A DNA stretch of 64,000 nucleotides from Butyrivibrio sp. AC2005 (GCF_000424145.1 NZ_AUJI01000032.1:17675-81674), one strand, 5' to 3'. Positions 1 to 7,943 are shown, numbered from the stretch's first letter. Notes: generated by a model not told the origin, from the letters alone. Made by a program: numbers and translations.

Positions 1-2
1 AC

Positions 3-200
3 GCTCTTAATTCACATTGTTACTGGATGCTCCGAAAGGAGGGAGTATCAGTTCATAAAGCTACGTCAGAGTTGAAGGGAAAAGGTGTCGCTTATAAAAA
101 TGAGCTGCTTTTCAGCAGAGGAATCAACTATGATAAGTTGCCCTCATGGCAGAAACGAGGCGTAGGTATGTGGATGGAAGTGTGTCGGAGGAAAAGATGA
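3..200 (+). CDS. Thg1-like 3'-5' RNA polymerase, C-terminal end (5' cut by window)
   Basis: Thg1 (tRNA-His guanylyltransferase) and Thg1-like proteins add nucleotides in the 3'-5' direction and repair tRNA 5' ends. The open frame from the window edge carries the family's C-terminal signature: ALNSHCYWMLRKEG, then KNELLFSRGINYDKLPSWQ and KRGVGMW. Family members usually continue well past this point, but here the frame ends after only a few basic residues (VCRRKR, TGA at 198-200). The last codons overlap, in another frame, sequence that aligns with the start of the next gene, so the C-terminus is probably truncated by a deletion. The catalytic carboxylates would lie upstream of the window and cannot be checked. 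Confidence 0.75.
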   Translation, partial: ALNSHCYWMLRKEGVSVHKATSELKGKGVAYKNELLFSRGINYDKLPSWQKRGVGMWMEVCRRKR

Positions 201-207
201 GTTCCAT

Positions 208-1134
208 GTGGGAGATTTGGTCGTCTGTTTCGAGATAGATTCGTTTCTCCCTGTATGTGAGGAGTTTGAATTCCTAAGGAAGAGCTCTTACAAAAATAAT
301 GATTTCATGGGTGAAGGATTCAGGCTAAAGACTATGAAGTTCAGGGGAGAGATATCACAGGGGCTTTGCCTTGGAATTGATAAACTCCCTAAGCTTCAGG
401 GGATGAGCCTTGAAGAAGGAGTGGATGTGACGGAAATCCTTGGAGTTCGCGAGTGGGAAATGCCTGAGAGGGCAGGATCCGGAGGAACCATGATAGGAGA
501 CAGGCCCGGATATATACCCAAGACTGATGAGACAAGAATACAGTCAGCTCCGGAGCTGCTTAATGAGTTTAAGGGGCTGCCTTATTACATAACAACCAAG
601 ATGGATGGTTCAAGCCATTCCATAGGTGTAAGGGACGGAGAAATTTCTTTTACCGGCCATAACTTCACTTATAAGGATGACGGAAAGTCAGCGTTTGTGG
701 AGCATGTAAAAACAGCAGGTATTCCAGAAAAGATGAAGGCATATGCAGAGGAACATGGACTGAGCTCTTTGGTTCTCCAGGGAGAATGGTGCGGGGAAGG
801 AATACAGAAGAACAGACTTAGGCTTAAGAAGCCAGAGTGGTTTGTATTTACGGCAAGAGCTGATGATAAGAGAACTGACCTGGCAACGCTTAAGGAAATC
901 TGCAGATATGTCGGATGTCAGATGGTTCCAGTGGAAGAGGAAGGCGATGATCTCTTAGCAAAGTATCCTGATGAGGCGGCTCTATTAGCAAGGGCAGAAG
1001 GTGTTGGATACAATGGGACAATAAGAGAGGGAATAGTAATAAGGACTGTTACGCCTGTTCACTCTTATACACTTAGCGGGCCTTTATCAATGAAAGTAAT
1101 AAACAACAAGTATCTAATGAAAAATGATGAGTGA
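208..1134 (+). CDS. RNA ligase, DRB0094/Rnl5-like family
   Basis: ATP-dependent RNA ligase that would seal RNA nicks by lysine adenylylation. From a GTG start (308 aa) the nucleotidyltransferase motifs are present: motif I KMDGSS with the adenylated Lys at about residue 131, QGEWCGEGIQ near 191-200, motif IV REGIVIR near 273-279 and motif V SMKVINNKYL near 294-303. The N-terminus keeps VGDLVVCFEIDSFLP, typical of the DRB0094 type. Homology continues in frame upstream to about 166 (VCGWKCVGGKDEF) with no start codon, and a stop lies at 163-165, so about 25-30 N-terminal residues of the usual protein are missing. GTG 208 is the first usable start, about 15 nt after a GGAGGA. It is either a shortened functional ligase or a damaged one. 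Confidence 0.8.
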   Translation: MGDLVVCFEIDSFLPVCEEFEFLRKSSYKNNDFMGEGFRLKTMKFRGEISQGLCLGIDKLPKLQGMSLEEGVDVTEILGVREWEMPERAGSGGTMIGDRPGYIPKTDETRIQSAPELLNEFKGLPYYITTKMDGSSHSIGVRDGEISFTGHNFTYKDDGKSAFVEHVKTAGIPEKMKAYAEEHGLSSLVLQGEWCGEGIQKNRLRLKKPEWFVFTARADDKRTDLATLKEICRYVGCQMVPVEEEGDDLLAKYPDEAALLARAEGVGYNGTIREGIVIRTVTPVHSYTLSGPLSMKVINNKYLMKNDE

Positions 1135-1152
1135 TCATAGACAGGAGGCAGC

Positions 1153-1740
1153 ATGATATCAACATTATATGAACCATTCAGGCACTGGTCAGAAAACGGA
1201 TCTGTTTATATTTTGTCTGATACACATTTTAAAGATGCTGACTGTAAGCTAATGGATCCTGATTGGATAGAACCAGATGAACAGGTCAATATCCTGAATT
1301 CCGTGATCATGAAAAATGACACATTTGTCTGCCTTGGAGATGTTGGAAATCCTGGATATATAAAGAAGCTCAGGGTCAGAAAGAAGATACTGCTTCTTGG
1401 GAACCATGACAGAAGGGGAGATTACATTGGGCTTTTTGATGAGATATATTCTGGTCCGCTATTTATTGCTGACAAGATCCTTTTGTCACATGAGCCGGTA
1501 TATGGACTTCCGTGGTGTCTAAACATTCATGGTCATGACCACAGTAACATGGAGATGTACAAGGAAGGCTGCAAGCATTTAAACCTTGCAGCCAATGTAT
1601 GCGGATATACTCCGGTCAATCTTGGAAAACTGATAAAAGACGGGATTCTGTCTGATATAGACAGCATACACAGGATCACGATTGACCATGCAGTGGAGAA
1701 GAAAGAAAAGAAGTGGATTAGTAAAGAGACACAGCAATGA
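1153..1740 (+). CDS. calcineurin-like metallophosphoesterase
   Basis: Two-metal phosphoesterase, 195 aa, with the full motif series: SDTHF (D23, H25), LGDVGN (D63), LLGNHDR (N84, H85), SHEP (H113) and HGHDH (H126, H128). Related small phosphoesterases process RNA or nucleotide ends. Position between two RNA ligases suggests it removes a blocking phosphate (for example a 2',3'-cyclic or 2'-phosphate end) before ligation; that role is inference. A clear ribosome site (GACAGGAGGC) precedes the ATG. Its stop overlaps the start of the next ligase by 4 nt (ATGA), so the two are probably translationally coupled. Confidence 0.8.
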   Translation: MISTLYEPFRHWSENGSVYILSDTHFKDADCKLMDPDWIEPDEQVNILNSVIMKNDTFVCLGDVGNPGYIKKLRVRKKILLLGNHDRRGDYIGLFDEIYSGPLFIADKILLSHEPVYGLPWCLNIHGHDHSNMEMYKEGCKHLNLAANVCGYTPVNLGKLIKDGILSDIDSIHRITIDHAVEKKEKKWISKETQQ

Positions 1741-2849
1741 AATCGAAGATATTAGAGTTTATAGAAAATAATACAGATAGCTGGGAAGAAAAGCTGAATA
1801 AAAGGCTCATTAGGATAAGCCGTAATGGTGATTTGGCTTGCTTTAAGTATATGGCAGAAGCTGATTTCTCAGATCCACTGGTATGTGAAGCAAGAGGAAT
1901 CATGATCGATGTGGTTCAGCTTTCTGTGGTCTGCTGGCCGTTTGATAAGTTTTTTAATGTACAGGAACAGTATGCTGTAGATATCGACTGGAATAGCGCC
2001 AGGGTGCTGGAAAAAATAGATGGCTCTATGATAAAGCTTTTCTGGTACAAAGGTGCATGGAGATTTGCAACAAGCTCCACTTGCGATGCAGGAAATGCTC
2101 CTGTTCCGGGATATAAGGATCTGAGTTATGCAGATATCATTAACAAGGCAGAGAATATAGCGGAGATACCATTTGATAAGCTGAATAAGGATTACACATA
2201 CGTTTTTGAATTGGTATCTCCATTTACTCCGGTTGTCATCAGATATGATGTGACTCTTTTATTCTTTCTTGCAGCAAGGAATAACAAGACCGGTGAAGAG
2301 GCTGATAATGAACTGCCAGAGTTCAAAAAGCCTGAAAGCTATCTGCTTACTACACTTAAAGATTGCATGGAGGCTGCAGATAATCTGAATGACGGAGAAG
2401 ATATTGAAAAAGAAGGCTTTGTGGTAGTGGATGCGAAACATAACAGGGTAAAGATAAAATCACCTGCTTATGTAGCAATGCACAGAATGGCTACTAACAG
2501 AGTGTTTACTGCAAAAAGGATGGCGGAGCTTTTCTGTAGCGGAGAAGATTTTTACAAGCTGGCCAAGGACTTCCCGGAAGATGCACATATAATCAAGTAT
2601 TATGACTGGCAGTTTGCAGAACTTAAGGCTAGGGCCGAGGATATGATGCTATATACAAGGCGTCTGTATGAAGAATACGATCATGACAGAAAAGCGGTTG
2701 CGATGATGATTAAGGACTCACCATATGCATGGGCGGGATTTAAGGCGATCGGTAACGAGAAAGATATCGATGACATAATGAAACTGGTTGTTCCTTCCAG
2801 TGCAGAGAAATTAATATCAGAGTACTCGTACGCCAATAATTTACTTTAG
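1737..2849 (+). CDS. T4 RNA ligase 1-like (Rnl1/RnlA family)
   Basis: Second RNA ligase of the operon, 370 aa, similar in layout to phage T4 RnlA, which rejoins tRNA anticodon loops cut by host nucleases. ARGIMIDV (about 52-59) precedes motif I EKIDGS with adenylated Lys about 93; RFATSS follows, then motif IV EGFVVVDA and motif V RVKIKSPAYV near 225-245. The C-terminal third is helical, as in Rnl1. It starts inside the stop of the phosphoesterase (ATGA) and ends 8 nt before the PARG gene, so it sits in the middle of the same transcript. The pairing of two different ligase families in one operon is unusual. Confidence 0.85.
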   Translation: MKSKILEFIENNTDSWEEKLNKRLIRISRNGDLACFKYMAEADFSDPLVCEARGIMIDVVQLSVVCWPFDKFFNVQEQYAVDIDWNSARVLEKIDGSMIKLFWYKGAWRFATSSTCDAGNAPVPGYKDLSYADIINKAENIAEIPFDKLNKDYTYVFELVSPFTPVVIRYDVTLLFFLAARNNKTGEEADNELPEFKKPESYLLTTLKDCMEAADNLNDGEDIEKEGFVVVDAKHNRVKIKSPAYVAMHRMATNRVFTAKRMAELFCSGEDFYKLAKDFPEDAHIIKYYDWQFAELKARAEDMMLYTRRLYEEYDHDRKAVAMMIKDSPYAWAGFKAIGNEKDIDDIMKLVVPSSAEKLISEYSYANNLL

Positions 2850-2857
2850 GAGGAAAA

Positions 2858-3694
2858 ATGGGACGAGATGAGAATGTCATTATCTTCAGAGACACAGAGA
2901 AGATGTGCAATGAGAACAGCAGGCTTAAAGAATCTATAAGGAAGGCGAGAGATGGTCAGAAACTGATTCTGGCTGGAGAGCCATTGCCCTCTTTTGACAG
3001 AAGTAGATATACAGACAGGGTCAGCCTTACTGTATCTAAGAAAAGAACTTTAGAGGCTGCGGCAGCTTATAAAAACATGAGAGTTGCTGTTCATAATTTC
3101 GCTTCTGCCACAAATCCTGGTGGAGGTGTAACTAAAGGGTCTACAGCACAGGAAGAATGCCTGTGCAGATGCTCTGCTTTGTATGAAATGCTTAATACGA
3201 AGAAAATGTGGGATGGTTTCTATAATCCGCATAGAGCTGCTTCTGATCCGGTTCATAATGATGACATAATATACACTCCGGGAGTTGTGGTGTTTAAGAC
3301 GGACACAGCAGCTCCTGTTACCATGCCTGAATCGGAGTGGTATGAGGTCGATGTTATTACCTGTGCAGCTCCCAATTTGAGGGATAATCCAAGCAATCCA
3401 TATAACCAGAATGATGGAATGAGAAAAGTGAAAATTTCAGATAAAGAGCTACTGGAGATTCATGAGAAGAGGCTGAGACGTATATTGGATGTTGCTGCAT
3501 ATAATGATGACGAAGTAGTTGTACTGGGAGCTTTTGGATGTGGAGCATTTCAAAACAAACCTGATGTTGTTGCAAGGGCTGCAGCGAATGTTATAGGAGA
3601 TTATCTGAATGCATTTAGGATTATTGAATTTGCAGTATATTGCAGTCCCAGAGATTTAAGGAATTATGATGTGTTTAAGAGGGCAATCCATTAG
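2858..3694 (+). CDS. bacterial poly(ADP-ribose) glycohydrolase (TIGR02452/DUF2263 type)
   Basis: Macro-fold glycohydrolase of the bacterial PARG type, 278 aa, which releases ADP-ribose from modified macromolecules. The family signature GGG-X6-8-QEE is intact: NPGGGVTKGSTAQEE at about 86-100. Downstream come YTPGVVVFKTD, VDVITCAAPNLRDN and LGAFGCGAFQN, all typical. AGGAGG lies 5 nt before the ATG. As last gene of the RNA-repair operon it suggests the substrate includes ADP-ribosylated RNA ends or a toxin-modified factor; that is inference. No signal peptide. Confidence 0.85.
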   Translation: MGRDENVIIFRDTEKMCNENSRLKESIRKARDGQKLILAGEPLPSFDRSRYTDRVSLTVSKKRTLEAAAAYKNMRVAVHNFASATNPGGGVTKGSTAQEECLCRCSALYEMLNTKKMWDGFYNPHRAASDPVHNDDIIYTPGVVVFKTDTAAPVTMPESEWYEVDVITCAAPNLRDNPSNPYNQNDGMRKVKISDKELLEIHEKRLRRILDVAAYNDDEVVVLGAFGCGAFQNKPDVVARAAANVIGDYLNAFRIIEFAVYCSPRDLRNYDVFKRAIH

Positions 3695-3771
3695 AGGACT
3701 TACATGATGAACTGAGTGGAGAATTAGCTATTTTATGGCTTTGAAACTCGACATATACTACGCTAACGTTC

Positions 3772-3807
3772 TTGACGAAAAGAAGAGAATATGTTATATA
3801 TAACATA
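3772..3807 (+). promoter_or_regulatory. higBA promoter with palindromic operator
   Basis: TTGACG (3772-3777), 17-nt spacer, TATATA (3795-3800). The -10 box sits inside a perfect 18-bp palindrome, TATGTTATATATAACATA (3790-3807). A dyad across the -10 of a toxin-antitoxin operon is the expected binding site for the HTH antitoxin. Confidence 0.7.
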
Positions 3808-3824
3808 ATGAGAGGGGAGACAAT

Positions 3825-4190
3825 TTGTCTGGTTTTCAAGTAAATTTTTATAGAGACATAGACGGCAGTAAGCCTGTTGGATTATTTATTAGGACTTTGG
3901 ATGTAAAGATGAAGGCCAAGGTTGTGGCTAATCTTCACTTGCTTGAGGAGTATGGCAATCTTGCTAGAGAACCTCTTTCAAAAGAGCTGGAAGATGGTAT
4001 ATTTGAATTACGTAGTGGTGAAGGAAATAACATAGTCAGGATATTGTATTTCTTTGATAAGGGGCAAATCATAATTGCCACTAATGGTTTTGTTAAAAAA
4101 CAACAGAAAACACCTAGAGGTGAAATAGATTTAGCTAAGCAGAGAAGAACCGACTACCATAGTAGGAAGGAGGCGGGAACGTATGAGTGA
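3825..4190 (+). CDS. higB: HigB-like toxin (RelE/phage Gp49-like, DUF891)
   Basis: 121-aa protein of the HigB/Gp49-like family, mRNA interferases of the RelE superfamily that cleave mRNA on the ribosome. The core is recognisable: KELEDGIFELRSGEGNNIVRILYFF then IIATNGFVKKQQKTP, ending with the usual EIDLAKQRRTDY helix. TTG start at 3825 is chosen because GAGGGGA lies 6-8 nt upstream. Toxin-first order and an 8-nt overlap with the antitoxin gene match higBA loci. Promoter with a palindromic operator lies just upstream. Confidence 0.85.
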   Translation: MSGFQVNFYRDIDGSKPVGLFIRTLDVKMKAKVVANLHLLEEYGNLAREPLSKELEDGIFELRSGEGNNIVRILYFFDKGQIIIATNGFVKKQQKTPRGEIDLAKQRRTDYHSRKEAGTYE

Positions 4191-4473
4191 TCTTCAGGAA
4201 TTGACCAATGAACTTATGCAGGATCCTGAGTTTAAAAGTGAATATGAGGCACTTCAACCAGAAATGGATATTACAAGAGCGATACTTGATGCAAGAATCC
4301 ATGCGGGTATGACTCAGTTGGAATTGTCAGAGAAGAGCGGTATAAGTCAAGCGGACATAAGCAGATTGGAGAAGGGTACAAGAAATCCTAGCATTGCGCT
4401 TCTTAAACGCCTTGCTGAAGCTATGGACAGTACTTTAAAAATAGAGTTTGTTCCTAAAAAAATGGTAAGATAA
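4183..4473 (+). CDS. higA: HigA-like antitoxin (XRE HTH)
   Basis: 96-aa antitoxin with an N-terminal helical stretch and a central XRE helix-turn-helix (MTQLELSEKSGISQADISRL, about residues 44-63; then EKGTRNPS). It should bind HigB and repress the operon by binding the dyad at 3790-3807. The start overlaps the higB stop region by 8 nt and AGGAGG lies just upstream inside higB. Confidence 0.85.
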   Translation: MSDLQELTNELMQDPEFKSEYEALQPEMDITRAILDARIHAGMTQLELSEKSGISQADISRLEKGTRNPSIALLKRLAEAMDSTLKIEFVPKKMVR

Positions 4474-4583
4474 TAACTTGTTTGGCTTTATGTCAAGATA
4501 GAGGTTATAAGAGGAATTAGATCTATTTCTTCTTACGATTAGATAAGAGTAGCCCTGCAAGCAGTGTAAACGGAGGTTGAGGC

Positions 4584-4700
4584 ATGAGCAGTATAAAATA
4601 CCATTCAGGAGATATAACTAAACTTAAGGTGGATGCAATTGTTAATGCAGCAAATTCAGGTCTGCTTGGCGGAGGCGGAGTGGACGGAGCGATACAATAA
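4584..4700 (+). pseudogene. truncated copy of macro-domain gene
   Basis: 38-codon frame beginning [19 protein letters not shown] and running to GGGGVDGAI, then one new codon and TAA. It is nearly identical at nucleotide level, including the upstream CGGAGG(T/C)TGAGGC, to the first 114 nt of the intact macro-domain gene at 49230; identity stops abruptly at about 4696. It holds only the first part of the ADP-ribose pocket and cannot be active. It is a partial duplication followed by divergence at a few third positions. Confidence 0.85.
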
Positions 4701-4837
4701 GGACAAATAGAATTATTCGGGCTCTGAAGCAGTAATGCTTTAGAGCTCAATTTATGTATAATAGAGATTGAAAGTTCAAAATTATCTTAAAGTATAAAGA
4801 ACAAAATAGTTAAAAACATAATGTTGAAGGAAAACCG
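4701..4837 (+). promoter_or_regulatory. intergenic hairpin and probable corA promoter
   Basis: An imperfect hairpin, GCTCTGAAGCA / TGCTTTAGAGC (4719-4746), is followed by TATAAT at 4757-4762 preceded by TG. No good -35 box was found. AAGGA lies 6 nt before the corA ATG. Confidence 0.4.
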
Positions 4838-5755
4838 ATGTTTTATTTGATTAAGGAAATGCTGGAAGAAGTTACAGCAGAAGAGATAAAGAACGCAAAA
4901 GATCAGTATGTTGCAATTCTTACATTTGAGGAATGGAGGAATTGTAGTGGCATATTTGATATGGGAATTGATATGGATATAGAAGATAAAGATATCCTGA
5001 CTACAAAGGCAGAGGTGAATTATGACTCACTTACAGGTTCATTTGTAATTCCTGATAGAACCAACATGTCAGGAGAGAGTAGCAGATTTGCCTTTGCTCT
5101 TGATGAAAAGGGAATCGTATTTATCGATGATTCCGGTGCTGCAGCAAAACTGATAAAAAGGATTAAAAACACTAAGAAATGGCGTATGCCTTCCCTTGAG
5201 AGATTTCTTTACGATTTTCTTGACCAGATTGTGAAGGATGATCTACGACTCATGGAACGTTATGACAAAGAGCTTGATGCCATGGAAAATGCCATACTTA
5301 ATGAAGATGAAAAAATTGCGTCCGGCAGAGTTAATGAGATAAGGAGTAATATCAGGGATCTTCGGATTCATTACGAGCAACTTATGGATTTAGGGCAGGA
5401 GTTTGAAGAAAATGAGAACAGCTTTTTCAAGCAGGAAAATATCAGATATTTCAGGCTGTTTCTTAATAGAATGGACAGGCTGCATGATACTTCAACAGCA
5501 ATCAGGGACTATACCATGCAGATTAGGGATCTTTACAAGGCCCATCTTGATATAAAACAGAATAGGATAATGACTGTGCTTACAGTAGTTACAACAATAT
5601 TTCTTCCTTTGACGCTTATAGTTGGATGGTATGGAATGAATTTTAGATATATGCCTGAGCTTGAATGGAGATGGGGATATCCTGTGGTTATTGCGATTAG
5701 CATTTTAATAGTATTGGTTAGTCTGCTATTCTTCAGGAAAAAGAAGTGGCTATAA
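4838..5755 (+). CDS. corA: CorA-family magnesium/divalent cation channel
   Basis: 305-aa CorA-type channel. A long soluble N-terminal part with charged helices (about 120-230, including the long LERFLYDFLDQIVKDDLRLM stalk helix) leads to two C-terminal membrane segments, separated by the family selectivity motif YGMNF (about 267-271). The second segment (PVVIAISILIVLVSLLFF) ends in a short basic tail, RKKKWL, as usual. It moves Mg2+ or a similar ion into the cell. It stands alone between a macro-domain remnant and a decayed defence pair. Confidence 0.85.
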   Translation: MFYLIKEMLEEVTAEEIKNAKDQYVAILTFEEWRNCSGIFDMGIDMDIEDKDILTTKAEVNYDSLTGSFVIPDRTNMSGESSRFAFALDEKGIVFIDDSGAAAKLIKRIKNTKKWRMPSLERFLYDFLDQIVKDDLRLMERYDKELDAMENAILNEDEKIASGRVNEIRSNIRDLRIHYEQLMDLGQEFEENENSFFKQENIRYFRLFLNRMDRLHDTSTAIRDYTMQIRDLYKAHLDIKQNRIMTVLTVVTTIFLPLTLIVGWYGMNFRYMPELEWRWGYPVVIAISILIVLVSLLFFRKKKWL

Positions 5756-5861
5756 ACAGGAATAAAGGCATATGAATGGCAGGAGGGAGTCATCATCCGC
5801 AAAGCGGATTTTAGGATGTTAATATTGCAGAATAGTATGTTTGATTGAATATTTCAAATAG

Positions 5862-6992
5862 CGTATAAGTGTATTTGAAATCCAATTTACTGTGGGTGAT
5901 ACTTTTTATGCCTATGGTTTTTCTGCAATACTCAGTCAAAGAAAGATTACTGAGGAATGGTTGTATGAACTTATGCAGGATGGTAGTGCACATCAACTGT
6001 TCCTGAGAGAAGGCAGCAATGCACCGGTTCTTGGCGAAACTGTAAAGCTGTCTGCTTCTGAGAAAAGCAGATTTAGTGTTTATTCGGAGGACTTTGCCGG
6101 CCAGGATACACAGCTTTTCTTGACAGAAATGAACCGCGGAAAGAAGTATCCTGAGAATTCCAAGCTGATATTTTTGGTAGAAGCCTTCAGCTGGATCATG
6201 ACTAATATCATCGTCATCAATCCAAACATTGGTATTTCAAATACTGAAGCATACTATAATGATGAATCGTTGGAGAACATAAGCAAACTGATTCAGACTT
6301 TTGATACCGGTGTTACCGAGATAAAAACAAGGCAGATTACCATAGATGAGATGGGTAAGATGATCCCCGCAGAGGTTGTTCAGGGAATCTTTTCGCAGTT
6401 GAAAGCTCAGCTTCAGATGAGTAACCTTCCAAGCATTCAGATGACCTGGAGAGTTGAAGGCGGTTTCTTTAATATTCGCATTAAGGAGGGAGAAGAACCT
6501 GAGATTTCTACTCTTGTTCTTAAGCATGGCAAATCTGTTTTTGACTTTAATTTCTCTGAGGAATCAGATGGAACAAAGAGATTGTTTGATCTGATTGATA
6601 TGCTCCTTACAGAACGACCTGATACTGTATTTGTTGTTGATGAGTTGGAGCGCAGTTTGCATCCGAAGCTGACAGAACATTTTCTTAAACTTTTCATGGA
6701 AGCTCATGATGGTGTAAGAATGCAACTTGTATTTACTACACATGAAGATACAATAATGGATCAGAGTCTTTTCCGTAGTGATGAGATATGGTTCGTTGAA
6801 AGAGATGCCGACAATGCCAGCAAGATTTATTCTCTGGACAGATTTAAGGAAAGATATGACAAGAAGCTTAGCAAAGCTTATCTTGAAGGAAGATATGGTG
6901 CTATTCCTGTGTTCAGGCAGTTTTCTTTCCGGAAGGGCGCTGAACGTCCGGGGGACGTTCGCCCAGCGCGGACCGAAACGGAGAGGAGATAA
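5862..6992 (+). pseudogene. RloA/AbiLi-like AAA ATPase, 5' truncated
   Basis: AAA-type ATPase of the COG1106/RloA kind without its first part. The frame opens after a stop at 5859-5861 and goes straight into RISVFEIQF...DTFYAYGFS, which in relatives comes after Walker A and about 80-100 residues. Later motifs remain: SDGTKRLFDLID (signature-like), VFVVDELERSLHP (Walker B and D-loop) and FTTHE (switch His). Without Walker A it should not hydrolyse ATP. GTG 5892 could start a 366-aa product. It is followed by a RloB fragment with a 1-nt overlap, so this was an RloAB/AbiL-type abortive-infection pair. Confidence 0.75.
6937..6969 (+). repeat. GC-rich nested hairpin at the rloA 3' end
   Basis: GCGCTG-AACGTCC-GGG-GGACGTT-(CGCC)-CAGCGC folds as a nearly perfect stem. 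Its base composition is far above the surrounding AT-rich DNA, and it lies inside the last codons of the ATPase frame, about 20 nt before the rloB ATG. Confidence 0.6.
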
Positions 6993-7321
6993 TGAATATG
7001 CCTGTGCATACATATACGAACTGGAACCAGCGTCCATCAGACCGGGAAGAGCAGATTGAGCCATTCAGGAAGTATTTCTTTATCTGTGAAGGAGCAAACA
7101 CTGAGACCTTCTACTTTAAGCGTTTGATAGATTTAAAGAAAGAGCTTGGAATTCATCCTCTGATAGATATCAGATTATGGGAAAAGACAGAAGAAGACAA
7201 AAACATTTCTTTTGCAAAAAGACTTGTTGATTTCGCGGAAGAGCAAAAGAAGAATCCGGATAATGCATTGGCTAAGAAAAACACCAATATTGAAGAGTTC
7301 TTCGATGTTATTGATTGGTAA
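6992..7321 (+). pseudogene. RloB-like (AbiLii) protein, 3' truncated
   Basis: 109 aa beginning with the RloB N-terminus; YFFICEGANTETFYFKRL carries the toprim-like EG-x-x-TE motif. Relatives run to about 200 aa, with a later D-x-D and an N-terminal-domain partner; here the frame ends at ...EEFFDVIDW, so the second half is lost. GAGAGGA precedes the ATG, which overlaps the ATPase stop by 1 nt. With the ATPase also broken, the defence pair is almost certainly inactive. Confidence 0.7.
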
Positions 7322-7326
7322 AACAA

Positions 7327-7373
7327 GGCGTTGCTTAGCAGTATTAATTGCTGTTAAGCGGCGTCTCTTTTTG
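7327..7373 (+). terminator. rho-independent terminator after rloB remnant
   Basis: Stem GGCGTTGCTTAGCAG / CTGTTAAGCGGCGTC with G-U pairs, then CTCTTTTT. Confidence 0.65.
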
Positions 7374-7404
7374 ATATATTAGAAATAGTTTTGGTGGAGG
7401 GAAT

Positions 7405-7569
7405 ATGGTGCAGGAAGATTGGATATTGAATTTAGAAGACAATGAGTGGCCGCTCACTACAATTGACCATGACAGAATGATAGCCAGGGCAATAGTAGTG
7501 GATGATGAGGGCTGCTTTTATTTTGTCAGAGCAAACAGAGATGATGATTTTGGTAAGGCAAGGGAGTAA
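7405..7569 (+). pseudogene. Nudix hydrolase N-terminal fragment
   Basis: 54 codons after a GGAGGG site. TTIDHDRMIARAIVVDDEGC and FYFVRANRDDDFGKA match the strand and loop that precede the Nudix box in clostridial Nudix hydrolases; the frame then stops before any G-x5-E-x7-REUxEExGU box. It has no catalytic residues. Its stop is 8 nt before the next gene, so a deletion probably joined the two. Confidence 0.65.
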
Positions 7570-7577
7570 GTAAAACT

Positions 7578-7919
7578 ATGAATAAGAAAACGATTGCTAC
7601 TACAATTTACATTCTGGGAATATGTTGTGTACTTTTCTTTGGTGCAAGTGCAGTTATAGGTGGAAATACTGTAAGCAATCCGGAGGCAATGATTCCTTTC
7701 ACGGAATTTGAGAGAAATATAATAATACTGGGGATAGGATTTATTCCGATGATAGCGAGTTGCTTTTTCATGTTATCAGCTTACAGAATTAAGAATCGCA
7801 CAAAAAAGATATTAGTTTTTATACCGGGGATTGCGACAGGAATACCTTTTATAATAGGTGCTTGTTTTGTGGTATATTTGCTCTTCCTCGGAATGGTTGA
7901 TGTTATGGGAATGAAATAA
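7578..7919 (+). CDS. small integral membrane protein
   Basis: 113 aa of unknown function with three clear hydrophobic segments: about 5-27 (TIYILGICCVLFFGASAVI), 48-68 (IIILGIGFIPMIASCFFML) and 78-105. Short basic loops (RIKNRTKK) separate the last two. No conserved motif recognised. The ATG lacks a strong ribosome site (AAGTAAAACT), and it follows a Nudix fragment closely. It could be a short member of the DUF-type membrane proteins common in Lachnospiraceae. Confidence 0.6.
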   Translation: MNKKTIATTIYILGICCVLFFGASAVIGGNTVSNPEAMIPFTEFERNIIILGIGFIPMIASCFFMLSAYRIKNRTKKILVFIPGIATGIPFIIGACFVVYLLFLGMVDVMGMK

Positions 7920-7943
7920 TAAGTAGGAGATAGTGGAAAAGTA

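Noticed and set aside
6564..7064. 166-codon minus-strand frame opposite the RloA/RloB remnant
   Set aside because: Antisense shadow of genes with clear motifs on the plus strand; its own translation shows no family features.
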